This document shows, piece by piece, positions 46,200 through 58,928 of a DNA stretch of 64,000 nt. A program made the position numbers and the translations under genes. The notes under the pieces are model-generated. The model was given only the letters and a program-made list of their open reading frames with translations. It did no database searches and had not been told where the DNA came from. This stretch comes from Agapanthus africanus (lineage: Eukaryota > Streptophyta > Magnoliopsida > Asparagales > Amaryllidaceae). Every line of letters begins with the position of its first letter. The stretch's first letter is position 1. Location: positions 523,210,959-523,274,958 of the forward strand of contig CM057350.1 of NCBI GenBank assembly GCA_030015575.1, in the 5' to 3' direction.

Positions 46200-48412
46200 T
46201 GTAGGGTTCCTAGGCACACTAGAGAGGTCTCACAAGCCATCGACCATGGCAATTTCAAATTTTAACGTGCCGAGAAACCCGACTACGGATCGTTTGCTAG
46301 AAAACTAGGCGAAAAAGCTAACTAGTTAACACTTAACTACGAGATACGGAAATACAACCTTTGTAGATCCGGTGCTCCACCTCCATAGCTCCGCAACGAA
46401 GTCCTCTCCGCTGTCCAAAAAGAATCCGGGCTCTAGCGTCGGCTTCATCGGAGAATGGACGGGCTAGGTCGTCGACGACGTGCCGAAGATGATCTACGTC
46501 GAAGCATCGCAAGATCAAGCTCCACCTTCACCAAGCCATGAAAACTTGTGAAGGAAACACACTCTACTACTTGGCAAGAGGTAGAGGATGAAGAAATAGG
46601 AAGTGGGTACACTTTAGAATTGGTTTTCTCACTCATTTACATCAATCACCATTGATGACCTCAAGCTTCTTCAAAGAAGAAGATGAAGAAGAAGAAGAAA
46701 GAGTTATGATAAGTGTTGAATTAAAAATAGAAAATAAAATAATACTTATCATACTTTTAACTCTAGTTAAGTGTAGAGAATTAACTTAGGTTAGTTAAAA
46801 TGGTTAGGGTTAAGTATAGGACAAGAATGAAGACTTAGTCAAAGTTTCAAGAAACTTCAACTAAATCCAAAAATGCCACCATTTATCTTTCTTTTTCCTT
46901 TTTCCAAAAAGAATAAATAAGAAAGATAAATGAATAAATAAAAACAAAACCCTAACCCATTCATTACCATGGTTCATTCTTTACACTTAACCAAGTTTGG
47001 CATGCATCATCAAACATGATACAAGCAAGTGCACAAAATCATATCGCATATGCAATGCGCACACCCGAGTGAGAAAATCCATTTTAAAGTGAACCGATAC
47101 TAGTTAATGCAAAGTAATATATCAAATATACAATTATGCATTAAATCATTAAATCAACACTTGATTTAACGATCCGGTCATGTCGCACATAACCGACTGG
47201 TATCATCAGTAACAACTTATCGAATCAACACTTGATCCGATAACCCGGCTATATCGCATATAACCGATCAATGTCACATCGCGAGAATCGAATACAGTAT
47301 CACATACCGTATTATTCTCGGTCCCGCACATATCTCATATGCGCTCCTATTTCGTTTCGCTTGAGCCAGGAAACCTCTGTGTAGGACTCTAAAGACTCGT
47401 CAATACGCCGGCAGCAGATGATGATCATATCAAGCATCCACAAGCCGCAAGCGGTCTGCTAAACGTAACGGCCACCCGGGTATTGAGCGATCTGAAGATC
47501 GACGAGCAAGCCCGCTCACACTCCAGTGAATCCGACCAGTAACACTACCGTACAGTCCGGTCTGTTCGTCTGATCTGTCGCATATCTCGCCTAGGGGTGG
47601 TATACGTCAGACCCCAATAGCTCGATAAGTCGCGTCGATATGAGGCCTATAACAATTCGAGAAACTACTGGTAACACTTACCAGTAAATCTCTGCAACCC
47701 TGGCCAGGGATTTCCTGTTATAGCCAATCGAACACAGCGCAACATCAACTCCCTATACCGGGAGAGACGAATCCCCTCCTATCGCTCATTGCCTCCATGT
47801 GACTCGGGACTGTACCCAAAAACCACCGTTTTGCACGCCCTCTTGGACGTGGTAAGATGGAAATCAAAGAACAGTGGGAACCACATAAGACTCTATGACG
47901 ATCTCGGGTCAACAGACTACTCTGTACCAGTGTCACCAGAGAACTGCCATTTGACGTGAGGTATAATACCATCTGGGAGTTCTCGGCGAGTCTGTCCAGT
48001 GTACCCAGTCTCTACTGAGCACCCGTATATCATCTCTGATGTCAAACACCGATGGATATAGGATCATCCATCGCCCATCTGTATGGGTCGAGAAGGTATA
48101 CGCTAGTCTACTCTGGTATATCGATGCCCTGTCTCGATACACCCACGACTAGGGACTTTCAAGGATGTACTTATGGACTACCATGTCCCCACTAGTATGA
48201 TCCGCATCATAGTCCAGGTAGTCAAGTACAGATCCTAAGGGCTTTACCAACATGTAACAGAGAGACAAACAGTGTACACGTTAAGGTAAAGATCAACCAG
48301 ATAGCATACTATCATGTCGAGCAAGAAAGTCCTCCCTATATATGTCCCAGCATCCACTACAATATACATCCTATGTACAGTAATGGCCTCTAGGGCATAC
48401 ATATAACTAACA
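46200..48412 (-). repeat. Copia C 3' LTR
   Basis: Plus-strand TGTAGG to CTAACA. Contains a GAA-rich stretch near 46672-46703 and TCAA/TTGA dyads near 47153 and 47224. No gene; the short frames are mirrored in the other LTR only because the LTRs are copies. Confidence 0.95.
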
Positions 48413-48434
48413 ATCTCCCACTTGCACTAGGGCC
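48413..48434 (-). other. Copia C polypurine tract
   Basis: Minus-strand ggccctagtgcaagtgggag then at before the LTR, as in B. Confidence 0.8.
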
Positions 48435-51180
48435 ATCTGTAGCAGTGGTTGTAGTATCTCATACTCAACCATCCCATAAAAGTCTCTCTCTGGGAACAGG
48501 CCTTTGTGAGTGGATCCGCTGTGTTGTCCTCTTATTCTACTCTCCTAACCTCGATCTCCCTGGAGATCAACTATCTCCATGATCAAGTGATACTGCCTTA
48601 GAATATGTCTGGATCACTGATGGGACGGACGTTCCTTGGCATAAGCCACAACTCCATTGTCACACAATGGGAGGAACATAGTTCATCTCATGAACCAATA
48701 TACACCCAAACAGCCTCTTTGGTAGCATCATAAGTAGCGATGTATCCAGCCTTTATCGTCTAGTATGTCACGGTATCTAGCTTGGAACTCTTCCAACATA
48801 CCGTCCCTTCACTGAGGGTAAGGACAATGCCTGTGACTGACATTCAGTCGTCTTTATCACCCTGGAACCCTTCCAGTGATTCTCCCCAGGATCGGTTGAT
48901 ACCGTCTCACTACAACTAGTGAGAGTCCTAACATCCAATTAGATCTATCTCATAGATCCAAAAACCCAGGATTTAGGAGGTATCACTTTGATCCTATATG
49001 GAGAATCATTGTGATAAGCGGAGATTGATCGAGCGTAGCATAGGAAACTCCTTCCCTATCAAGAGTATGTCATCCACGTACTCTACGAGGATCATTACCA
49101 TACTCCCTACTACCTTCTTGTTTATACAAGGTTCATCTACCATTTTGATGATGTCAACTTCTTTGACTAATCCATCAAAACAGATGTTCCGACTCCGCTA
49201 TGCCTGCTTTATCAAATAAAGCATCTTGCACACGTTTCCGCTGCTCCCACTGTCTACGAAGCCCTCTGGCTATGTACTTATAGACGCTCTCTTCTAAATC
49301 ATCATTTAGAAAAGCAGTCAAGACACCCAACCACCAGATATCGCAGTCATGGTATGTAGCCGTGACAAGTAGGATCTGGATGGACTTAAGCATAGCTACT
49401 TGAAAAGGTTTCATCATTATCCACACCAGGTCAATGATGCAAACTTTTAACAAGTCTAGCTTTGAAAGTCTCAACTTTTCCATGTACACCAAGTAATCTT
49501 CTCAAGATATACTTGCTCCTGATGGGAATTTAACCCTTCAGATATAGCAATCAAAGTCCATACTTTGTTGGTGTATAAGGATTCCATCTCAGATCAATAA
49601 ACATCCAGCCATTCTCACAGAGTCCCACTCCTGATGGCCAGCTCGAAGCTAGTTGGGTCATCATCTCATGATGCAATCCTCGCTCCCACTGTCATAGAGA
49701 AAATGAAGTATCTCTCAGGTGGGTGAGGAACCCTACTAGATCGGCGGAGAGGCTGAGGTTCGTTGGAATCTACTGAATCCTTTGGCTCTATCAAATCATC
49801 TGCTGCAGTTTGTATAGCTGGAACATTTCCAGTTCTACATTACAGACCTTGCCTCGAGCTTGTCCGGATTTTGCTTTTAGACATAGGCCGGACAACTCCA
49901 AATCTTAACTAGCTTAAGACATGGGCTCTTCCCATACCATATCTCATATGGAGCGGTAGGCAACTGACTTGATTTGAACCCTATTCAATAGGTATGCAGC
50001 TTCTCAAGTGCATAACTCCCAAAAAGGAAATAGGTAACTCAGTAATACTCATCATAGAGCACACCTTATCACATAGGGTGTGATTGCTCCGCCCTGATAT
50101 ACCATCGTGCTATGGTGTATACAGAGGAGTAATGCTGAGATAGAATCTCATTCTCTTTTAGAATAGTCCAGGATTTCCGTGCTCAAGTATTCTCCTCCTT
50201 GATCTCATCAAAGGACATAATACTTATACCCGTATTGGTTCTCTACTTCTAACTTATATTCTGTGAACATCTCAAAAGGTTCGGACTTGTGTTTCAACAG
50301 GAACATAGGTCTGAATCTTGAGAGATTATCAGAGAATGTAACGAAGTACAAAGAACCAGTTCTGGCATGTGTAGACAGGGGACCTACATACATCAACATG
50401 TATCATCCCAAGAGTTCACTAACTCTTTCTCTGTTTCCAATAAACAGAGCTAGTGTCATTATATCTTTGTGACATGACTGGCAAGTTTCACAAGATGTAG
50501 ATTCAAACTGATTTAAATATGCATCTACATGTAACTTCAGCTAGTCGGGTCACATTGATCTGACCTAGTCTACAATACCTTAAGAAGGATCCGTTCATTT
50601 CTGAACTCTTCCTCTTATGTGTGTTCCATATACTAAGAACTGTAGTTTGATTTAGAACATCAATGCTTTTAGATAACGTGCCTGAACCGATCAACTTTTG
50701 ATATAGGAAATGTTCAAAACATTATCCATCAATACAAAATTTTATCATTTCTTTACTGATAAAGAGACTGATATGATTTTGTATATCAGGTTCGGTATCT
50801 AATAACATTCGTTCAGGATCAATGTATTGTAATATAGGGTGACAGTGACCAACAGACTTGGCTGCAACTCTTGCCCCGTTTTCTGCCTCATGAAACTTAT
50901 CACCCGTTCTCAGTTTTCTACCTTTCTTTAGCCCTATGTAACAGATTACATATCTGGGATCCTGATCTGGTATCACATACCCAGGACGTAAAGAATACTG
51001 AGAAACAATTCTTGTAATGAACACACCCGAAGATGATGCATCAGCATGCACTCTCTTCGTTTGGGCGGCATGGGAAATCTGGTATTCCCCAATTTCCTGC
51101 TCTGTCTTATAACAATTATAAGTTGGAGCGGGACCAACGTTCCCCAGCTCAGTATAACAAGCGGGTTCAGTCAATATTCC
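48435..51180 (-). pseudogene. Copia C polymerase remnant
   Basis: Read from 51174 downward: conserved N-terminus (TEPACYTELGNVG) and broken protease; pre-integrase stretch at 50694-50503, just after the frameshift ending in TGA seen also in B and D; integrase fragment 50399-50208 with FSDNLSRF; RT fragment 49492-49175 (LKSIQILLVTATYHDCDIWW); YVDDIL kept near 49075; RNase H remnants to about 48450. The RT indel giving YKYIARGLRRQWEQRKRVQD is also in B. No working enzyme. Confidence 0.9.
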
Positions 51181-54100
51181 GTATTATTATCTTGATTAAG
51201 GCGTGATATGGTCGCTACCTGGAGAGAGAGAGAAGAAAAGACTCAGCGTGCGCTCTTGCAAGAATAGATTGGTTTTTATTTTATCTAATCAGGATGGCTC
51301 CCACTGCTTTTTATCAAATCTTCCTTCAAACCCAAAAAGGAAAGACTAGTCGGGATTAATTACACACTACAAGTTCGCCAATCTTTCAGCCAGGCCAGTG
51401 TCGGTACTTTGAGGGAGGTCCCCCGTGCTTTCGCACGAACCTAATTAATGTAAACCTCGTTTTCCCAGAGGCGTAACCCCGTTGACACCTTTCTAGACAC
51501 CTACTTGATCGGCTAATTGTAATGTATAAAACTCTCCCAGGAGTAACTCTTACTCGCAGCGGGTATCGGGATCCAACTATCTCATAGAAGGTATGCAATC
51601 TCATTGCAAATTTCAACACTTGAAATTCCCGATAATATTTTGCCCCTAGCTCGCTATGACCTTGACGCATGCCAAACAACCCATAGTCTGCTAGTCAAGT
51701 TCAACCCGTCATTTCCTGATTGAATTAAACCCACCCGCACGACCCTTGACGCATGCCAAACAACGCCGTACGAATACCCTAATCCAATCGCATCATATGC
51801 TGGCAGATAAGCACTAGTTAGCTACCGTACACTACGCCTTGTCGCATGCCAAACAACCGCAGCACGAATACTAACTAATACTTATCTGAAATGACGGAGG
51901 GCTACGACAGGTTTTTCTGAAAACCTATTGCGTAATGAACTTGATATCGTTGTAGGATCGAATGAATTTTGAAATGGAGTGTTTTTGAGGCTTTTCTAGT
52001 TTTGCTAAAGGAGTCACTCCCGGTGAAGGGATCGTCGGTCCTTTCCTCGTCGAATGAGGTGCGGGATATATCATATATATCACTGTGCAAAGCAAAAACT
52101 CTTAAAAGCAATTAAAAGACAAACCGAGTGTGTAGCATCTGCCAGTTATTGCTAAAGGAGTCACTCCCGGTGAAGGGATCTCGGTCCTTTCCTCATCGAA
52201 TAAGGTGCAGGATACATCACATATACCGCTGTGCAAAGCAAGAACTGTAGCTACCTGTTTTATTTTGAAATTCGATTCCACAACATCTTAGGTTTCTTTT
52301 TATTTCATTAATCACATTAATGAAGTCCCATCATTTAAGTACCTAAACATCACAGATAAATACGACGTACACTTATGCCATCCGCATTCGCCTCGATGTC
52401 CCCTCGTGCACCGTTAGGTTAGGTAACTAACGACAGAGCGGGGCAGGGCTAGCGCGGGTGTAAAACATAAGTGACGTCTATATAATATATCATATATACT
52501 ATATACAGCATTTATCACAGAACATCACATGATCACATCACAGATATCGCAGCAGAAGAATCATATGAAATATTGGATATACTAGGACGTCCGTGTTTTC
52601 AATACGAGCCAGTATAAAACACGGATTCCACGGTCGTGATGAATAGCCAAACCCACACCCCTAGACCCCTACGAGAGCGGCAAGCAACCCTACCAATTCT
52701 GGAGTTAGGAGACCCGGACTCGACTCCTCGAGTTGGTCTCCCACTGGACTCCAGAACCCGGTTACTTGTGCCCTCCTCCTTGGGTCTATCCTAGTGTAGA
52801 AAAGTAAATAATATACAACAGGTGACAACTTTCGCAACCTGGAAGTGCCCCAAATAAAAGAATATTACATACAAGTTTTTACATGAATGAAAATGAAAAA
52901 CACTCATCTCACATAAAAACCCCCGGCTATTCAAACACGACGATCCAATATAACATATCCAGCAACACATAACATCACATGTCATCAACGTAAGTAAATA
53001 TGCGCATCCCAATTGTCGTTGAAATATAGCAACGAAACCGGCGATATCACATATTACACTTACGGTCACAGAAAAGAAAGTGTAAAACTACAACAGTTGG
53101 AATCCGCAATCTTTATAGACATCGCATGCCTAATCAAATGAATACCTTAGACATCGCATGCCTAACTATTATAACCCCCGCATTTTAGTCTCAAAATCGA
53201 AAACTCTTTTCAATATCAAGTCGGGCAATTCAACAAGATTCCCGACATCCTGATCGAATACTCGTCGCAAACTTCAGTAGACGGCTGCACCCCCGATACC
53301 GTCGACGAAGTGCACCAAGGCGGAACACCGCTACCGCGAGCACCCGGACGGATGCTTTCGGCGACGGGGTTCTCCTACAGTTACTTGGTCGGGGCTAAGG
53401 GATGTAGCTGTCTATTAAGTTTACCCGGCGAGTATCCGCGTACGCTACGTGATTGCGACGGACTTTTGATCACATCAAAATTCCGTGGCAACCGATCAAG
53501 TGAGACTAAACTGCTATGTTTATAACATTCATTCAGTTATCTCATAACTTATTGTGAATTCCAATTATTGTATCCCATTCCAGATAAATAGAAAATGTTA
53601 AACTTTCCGATCGAACAATCGAACATCCAAGTTTTCCCGAAACTGATCAACACATGAAACAAGTATGACAACATTCCGTTCGTGCCTCAGTACCAACGGT
53701 CCAGCCGTAGAAGGGTCAAGCCAACGCCTCACATGTGGCACGCCGTACTGCCCCAAACCCGAAGGTTCAAAGGGCAGTTCAAGACGGTCACATAATCGAG
53801 TTAAGGTTTGTTGTCTTCTAGAGGGACCATCGCGTTACTTGCACTACTTAGAACGTCGTTAAACTACGGAAAAATCCAACACTTGGAAATTTCCCGACAG
53901 GGGAAAAATTGGGTATTTATATCCGGTCGAACTTTTTAACATATTCTAAAATTTATCCGGAAAGCCACATAGACAAAATTTGATACCCCGATCGAAACAC
54001 CGAATCCCCAAAACAACTGCAGAAAAATTCAACTCTTGAATAAATATTAAAAATTCCCAGAAAACTCAGCTCTTTGAACTAGGAATTACTGTGCAAGGTA

Positions 54101-54356
54101 ACAGGGCTGACGTCATCAAGTGGCCGCTGATTAGCCGCAGAAGCCATGCTTCTGCCGCTGATCCGCCGCGAAATTTACTGTTCACCAGAAACTTTTTGCA
54201 CCGTAATTCTTATTTTTTCCTGCTGAATTTTTTAGCAATTTTTAATTTGGAAAAACTCACTGTTTTCAAAAAAGGACAGAGAGCATGTTAGAAATGGGTT
54301 TTCGGGTTCGTTCGGACTTCAAACTCCGTCTGGACTTCGCCTAAGGCTCTAGCTAG
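51181..54356 (-). other. Copia C long leader, no gag
   Basis: About 3.2 kb, homologous to A and B. Has the pyrimidine-CAG before the polymerase (AG at 51220-51219), the duplicated module (about 52000-52245), the B/C-specific segment (about 53150-53530), dyads with changed arms (53875-53887, 54027-54041) and a variant GC hairpin. Confidence 0.75.
54121..54171. repeat. Variant GC hairpin in copia C leader
   Basis: GCCGC blocks are kept but the 6-nt blocks differ from A and B: the central arms are GCAGAAGC and GCTTCTGC around CAT (perfect), the outer blocks TGATTA and TGATCC are direct rather than inverted. It ends about 186 nt from the primer site. Confidence 0.75.
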
Positions 54357-54368
54357 GCTCTGATACCA
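54357..54368 (-). other. Copia C primer-binding site (tRNA-iMet)
   Basis: Minus strand TGGTATCAGAGC, one base from the LTR at 54370. Confidence 0.95.
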
Positions 54369-54369
54369 C

Positions 54370-56582
54370 TGTAGGGTTCCTAGGCACACTAGAGAGGTCT
54401 CACAAGCCATCGACCATGGCAATTTCAAATTTTAACGTGCCGAGATACCCGACTACGGATCGTTTGCTAGAAAACTAGGCGAAAAAGCTAACTAGTTAAC
54501 ACTTAACTACGAGATACGGAAATACAACCTTTGTAGATCCGGTGCTCCACCTCCATAGCTCCGCAACGAAGTCCTCTCCGCTCTCCAAAAAGAATCCGGG
54601 CTCTAGCGTCGGCTTCATCGGAGAATGGACGGGCTAGGTCGTCGACGACGTGCCGAAGATGATCTACGTCGAAGCATCGCAAGATCAAGCTCCACCTTCA
54701 CCAAGCCATGAAAACTTGTGAAGGAAACACACTCTACTAGTTGGCAAGAGGTAGAGGATGAAGAAATAGGAAGTGGGTACACTTTAGAATTGGTTTTCTC
54801 ACTCATTTGCATCAATCACCATTGATGACCTCAAGCTTCTTCAAAGAAGAAGATGAAGAAGAAGAAGAAAGAGTTATGATAAGTGTTGAATTAAAAATAG
54901 AAAATAAAATAATACTTATCATACTTTTAACTCTAGTTAAGTGTAGAGAATTAACTTAGGTTAGTTAAAATGGTTAGGGTTAAGTATAGGACAAGAATGA
55001 AGACTTAGTCAAAGTTTCAAGAAACTTCAACTAAATCCAAAAATGCCACCATTTATCTTTCTTTTTCCTTTTTCCAAAAAGAATAAATAAGAAAGATAAA
55101 TGAATAAATAAAAACAAAACCCTAACCCATTCATTACCATGGTTCATTCTTTACACTTAACCAAGTTTGGCATGCATCATCAAACATGATACAAGCAAGT
55201 GCACAAAATCATATCGCATATGCAATGCGCACACCCGAGTGAGAAAATCCATTTTAAAGTGAACCGATACTAGTTAATGCAAAGTAATATATCAAATATA
55301 CAATTATGCATTAAATCATTAAATCAACACTTGATTTAACGATCCGGTCATGTCGCACATAACCGACTGGTATCATCAGTAACAACTTATCGAATCAACA
55401 CTTGATCCGATAACCCGGCTATATCGCATATAACCGATCAATGTCACATCGCGAGAATCGAATACAGTATCACATACCGTATTATTCTCGGTCCCGCACA
55501 TATCTCATATGCGCTCCTATTTCGTTTCGCTTGAGCCAGGAAACCTCTGTGTAGGACTCTAAAGACTCGTCAATACGCCGGCAGCAGATGATGATCATAT
55601 CAAGCATCCACAAGCCGCAAGCGGTCTGCTAAACGTAACGGCCACCCGGGTATTGAGCGATCTGAAGATCGACGAGCAAGCCCTCTCACACTCCAGTGAA
55701 TCCGACCAGTAACACTACCGTACAGTCCGGTCTGTTCGTCTGATCTGTCGCATATCTCGCCTAGGGGTGGTATACGTCAGACCCCAATAGCTCGATAAGT
55801 CGCGTCGATATGAGGCCTATAACAATTCGAGAAACTACTGGTAACACTTACCAGTAAATCTCTGCAACCCTGGCCAGGGATTTCCTGTTATAGCCAATCG
55901 AACACAGCGCAACATCAACTCCCTATACCGGGAGAGACGAATCCCCTCCTATCGCTCATTGCCTCCATGTGACTCGGGACTGTACCCAAAAACCACCGTT
56001 TTGCACGCCCTCTTGGACGTGGTAAGATGGAAATCAAAGCACAGTGGGAACCACACAAGACTCTATGACGATCTCGGGTCAACAGACTACTCTGTACCAG
56101 TGTCACCAGAGAACTGCCATCTGACGTGAGGTATAATACCATCTGGGAGTTCTCGGCGAGTCCGTCCAGTGTACCCAGTCTCTACTGAGCACCCGTATAT
56201 CATCTCTGATATCAAACACCAATGGATATGGGATCATCCATCGCCCATCTGTATGGGTCGAGAAGGTATACGCTAGTCTACTCTGGTATATCGATGCCCT
56301 GTCTCGATACACCCACGACTAGGGACTTTCAAGGATGTACTTATGGACTACCATGTCCCCACTAGTATGATCCGCATCATAGTCCAGGTAGTCAAGTACA
56401 GATCCTAAGGGCTTTACCAACATGTAACAGAGAGACAAACAGTGTACACGTTAAGGTAAAGATCAAGCAGATAGCATACTATCATGTCAAGCAAGAAAGT
56501 CCTCCCTATATATGTCCCAGCATCCACTACAATATACATCCTATGTACAGTAATGGCCTCTAGGGCATACATATAACTAACA
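54370..56582 (-). repeat. Copia C 5' LTR
   Basis: Same length and ends as 46200-48412, followed by TTTAA. Confidence 0.95.
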
Positions 56583-56860
56583 TTTAACACGTGACCCCTA
56601 GTGTGAGTTTTAGCCTGTTTATTTTCAGTGTGAGTTTTGGCCTTTGATTATTTATGTTCAGCGCTTATATGCTTTGCATATGAGCGCTCACGTGTTTAAC
56701 ACGTGAGGCCTGTTTGGCCTTTTTGTTATTTGCTTTCAGCACTTATATGCTTTGCATATAAGTGCTCATATGTTTAACACGTGATGCCAAACTGTGGGAA
56801 TTCCTTTCCTCTTTCTTCTCTCCCTTTATTATAATAGAACAAATAGCTCTTAGCAAAAAA
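56583..56860. repeat. Palindrome array, right part
   Basis: Continues the array interrupted by copia C. Dyads: 56661-56687 (arm GCGCTTATATGC, TTT centre, one mismatch), 56687-56707 (CTCACGTG, TTTAA centre, perfect), 56738-56766 (13-bp arm AGCACTTATATGC, TTT centre, perfect). A diverged unit follows near 56765-56785. No coding. Confidence 0.9.
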
Positions 56861-58928
56861 ACCCTGTCGTAGCCCTCTGTCATTTCAGATAAGTACTACT
56901 TAATATTCGTGCTACGTTTGTTGACCATATTAAGGCGTAGTGTGTGGTAGCTGATTAGTGCTTATCTGTATAAGCATATGATGCGATTGGATTAGGGTAG
57001 TCGTGTGACTTTGTTGACCATGTTAAGGGTCATGTGGGTGGGTTTAATTCAATCAGAAAATGACGGATTGAACCTGGCTAGCGCTTATGATTTGTTGACC
57101 ATCTTAAGGTCATAAGTCGCTAAGGGTAAAATATTATCGGGAATTTCAAGTGTTGAAATTTGCAATGAGATTGCATACCTTCTATGAGATAGTTGGATCC
57201 CGATACCCACCGGGAGTAAGAGTTACTCCTTGGAGAGTTTTACACATTACAATTAGCCGATCTAGTAGGTGTCTAGAAAGGTGTTAACGGGGTTACGCCC
57301 CTAGGAAAACGAGGTTTATTTTAATTAGGTCCGTGCGAAAGCATGGGGAACCTCCCTTAAAGTACTGACACTGGCCTGGCTGAAAGATTGGCGAACTTGT
57401 AAGGTGTAATTATTCCCGGCTAGTCTTTCCTTTTAGGGTTTGAAGGAAGAATTGACTAAAACAGTGGGAGCCATCCTGATTAGATATATTAATAACCAAT
57501 CTAATCTTATAAGAGCATACGCTGAATGTTTTCTTCGCTCTCTCTCCAGGTAGCGACCATGTCACGCCTTAATCAAGATAATAATATGGATGTATTGACC
57601 GAACCTGCTTGTTATACTGAGCTGGGGAACGTTGGTCCCGCTCCAACTGATAATTGTTATAAGACAAAGCATGAAATAAAGGATTACCAGAATTCCCGTG
57701 CCGCCCAAACGAAGAAAGTGCAGGATGATGCATCTTCTTCGGGTGTGCTCATTACAGAGAACTATTTCTCAATATCCTTTACGTCCTGAGTATGAGCTAC
57801 CAAACCAGGATCCCAGATATGTAATCTGTTACATGGGAAACAGATAGGTAAGGAACTGAGAACGGGTGATAAGTTTCAAGAGTGGGAAACGGTGCAAGTA
57901 TTGCAGCCAAGTATGTTGGCAGTTATCACCTTGTATTACCAAATACATTGATTCTGAACGAATGTTATTAGATACCGAACCTGATATACAACATCATCTC
58001 AGTCTCTTTATTTAGTAAAGAAGGATATAATTTTGTATTGTTGGATAATGTTTTGAACATTTCCTATATCAAGAGTTGATCGGTTCAGGCACGTTATCTA
58101 AAAGCATATACATTCTAAATCAAACCACGGTTCTTAACGTACAGAACACACACGAGAGAAAGAGTTCAGAAATGAACGAATCCTTCTTGAGGCATTGTAG
58201 ACTAGGTCATATCAATGCGACCCGACTAGCTAAATTACATAAAGATGCATATTTAAATCGGTTTGAATTTACATCTCCGTTTATTGGAAACAGAGAAAGA
58301 GTTACTAAACTCTTGGGATTGATACATGTTGATGTATCAAAGTCCCTTGTCTACACATGTCAGGACTGGTTCTTTGTACTTCATTACATTCACTGATCAT
58401 CTCTCATGATTCGAACATATGTTCCTGTTGAAACACAAGTCTGAATCTATTGAGAAATTCAAAGAATATAAGTTAGAAGTAAAGAACCAAAAACAGGTAT
58501 AAGTATTATGTCTTATGATGAGATCGGGGAGGAGAATACTTGAGAACGGAATTCTTGGACTATTCTAAAGGAGAATGAGATTCTCTCTCAGCATTACTCC
58601 TCCGTATACACCACAGCACGTCTTTGTATCGGGGCGAAGCAAATCACACCCTATGGGATATGGTGTGCTGTATGATGGGTACTACTGAGTAGCCTATTTC
58701 CTTTTAGGAATTATACACTTGAGAAGCTGCATACCTATTGAATAGGGTTCCAACCAAATCAGGTGCCTACCACTCCATATTTGATATGGTATGGGAAGAG
58801 CCCATCTCTTAAGGATGTTAAGATTTTGGGTTGTCCGGCCTATGTCTAAAAGCAAAATCCGGACAACCTCGAGGCAAGGTCAGTTCTGTGGAAGTTTGTT
58901 GGATATCCCAAGTATTCGCAAGGGAACC
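56860..58928 (+). mobile_element. Copia D: LTR-less fragment of the copia A/B/C family
   Basis: Starts inside the leader (the ccctctgtcatttcag block) and ends in the polymerase after integrase, at the phrase ggatatcccaag. No LTR or target duplication. Boundaries are by similarity with A and B. Confidence 0.75.
57526..58928 (+). pseudogene. Copia D polymerase fragment
   Basis: The pyrimidine-CAG tract ends at 57549; the frame then has MSRLNQDNNMDVLTEPACYT, so here the ATG lies upstream of the one used in A. Stop at 57787-57789 before the protease motif. 58076-58396 follows the same frameshift as in B and C (TGA at 58077) and carries HCRLGHINATRLAKLHKDAY. Integrase scraps run to about 58680, then a piece matching the region after integrase. 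Confidence 0.8.

Larger units (their letters stand above)
46200..56582 (-). mobile_element. Copia C: full-length, defective Ty1/copia element
   Basis: Minus strand, two 2,213-bp LTRs (46200-48412; 54370-56582) flanked by TTTAA; about 14 differences by eye (0.6%), the youngest insertion here. tRNA-iMet primer site, leader without gag, and a polymerase with many breaks, at least three shared with copia B. Confidence 0.96.

Noticed and set aside
46672-46703. GAA-rich stretch as a microsatellite of note
   Set aside because: Short, identical in the two copia C LTRs, and ordinary for plant LTRs.
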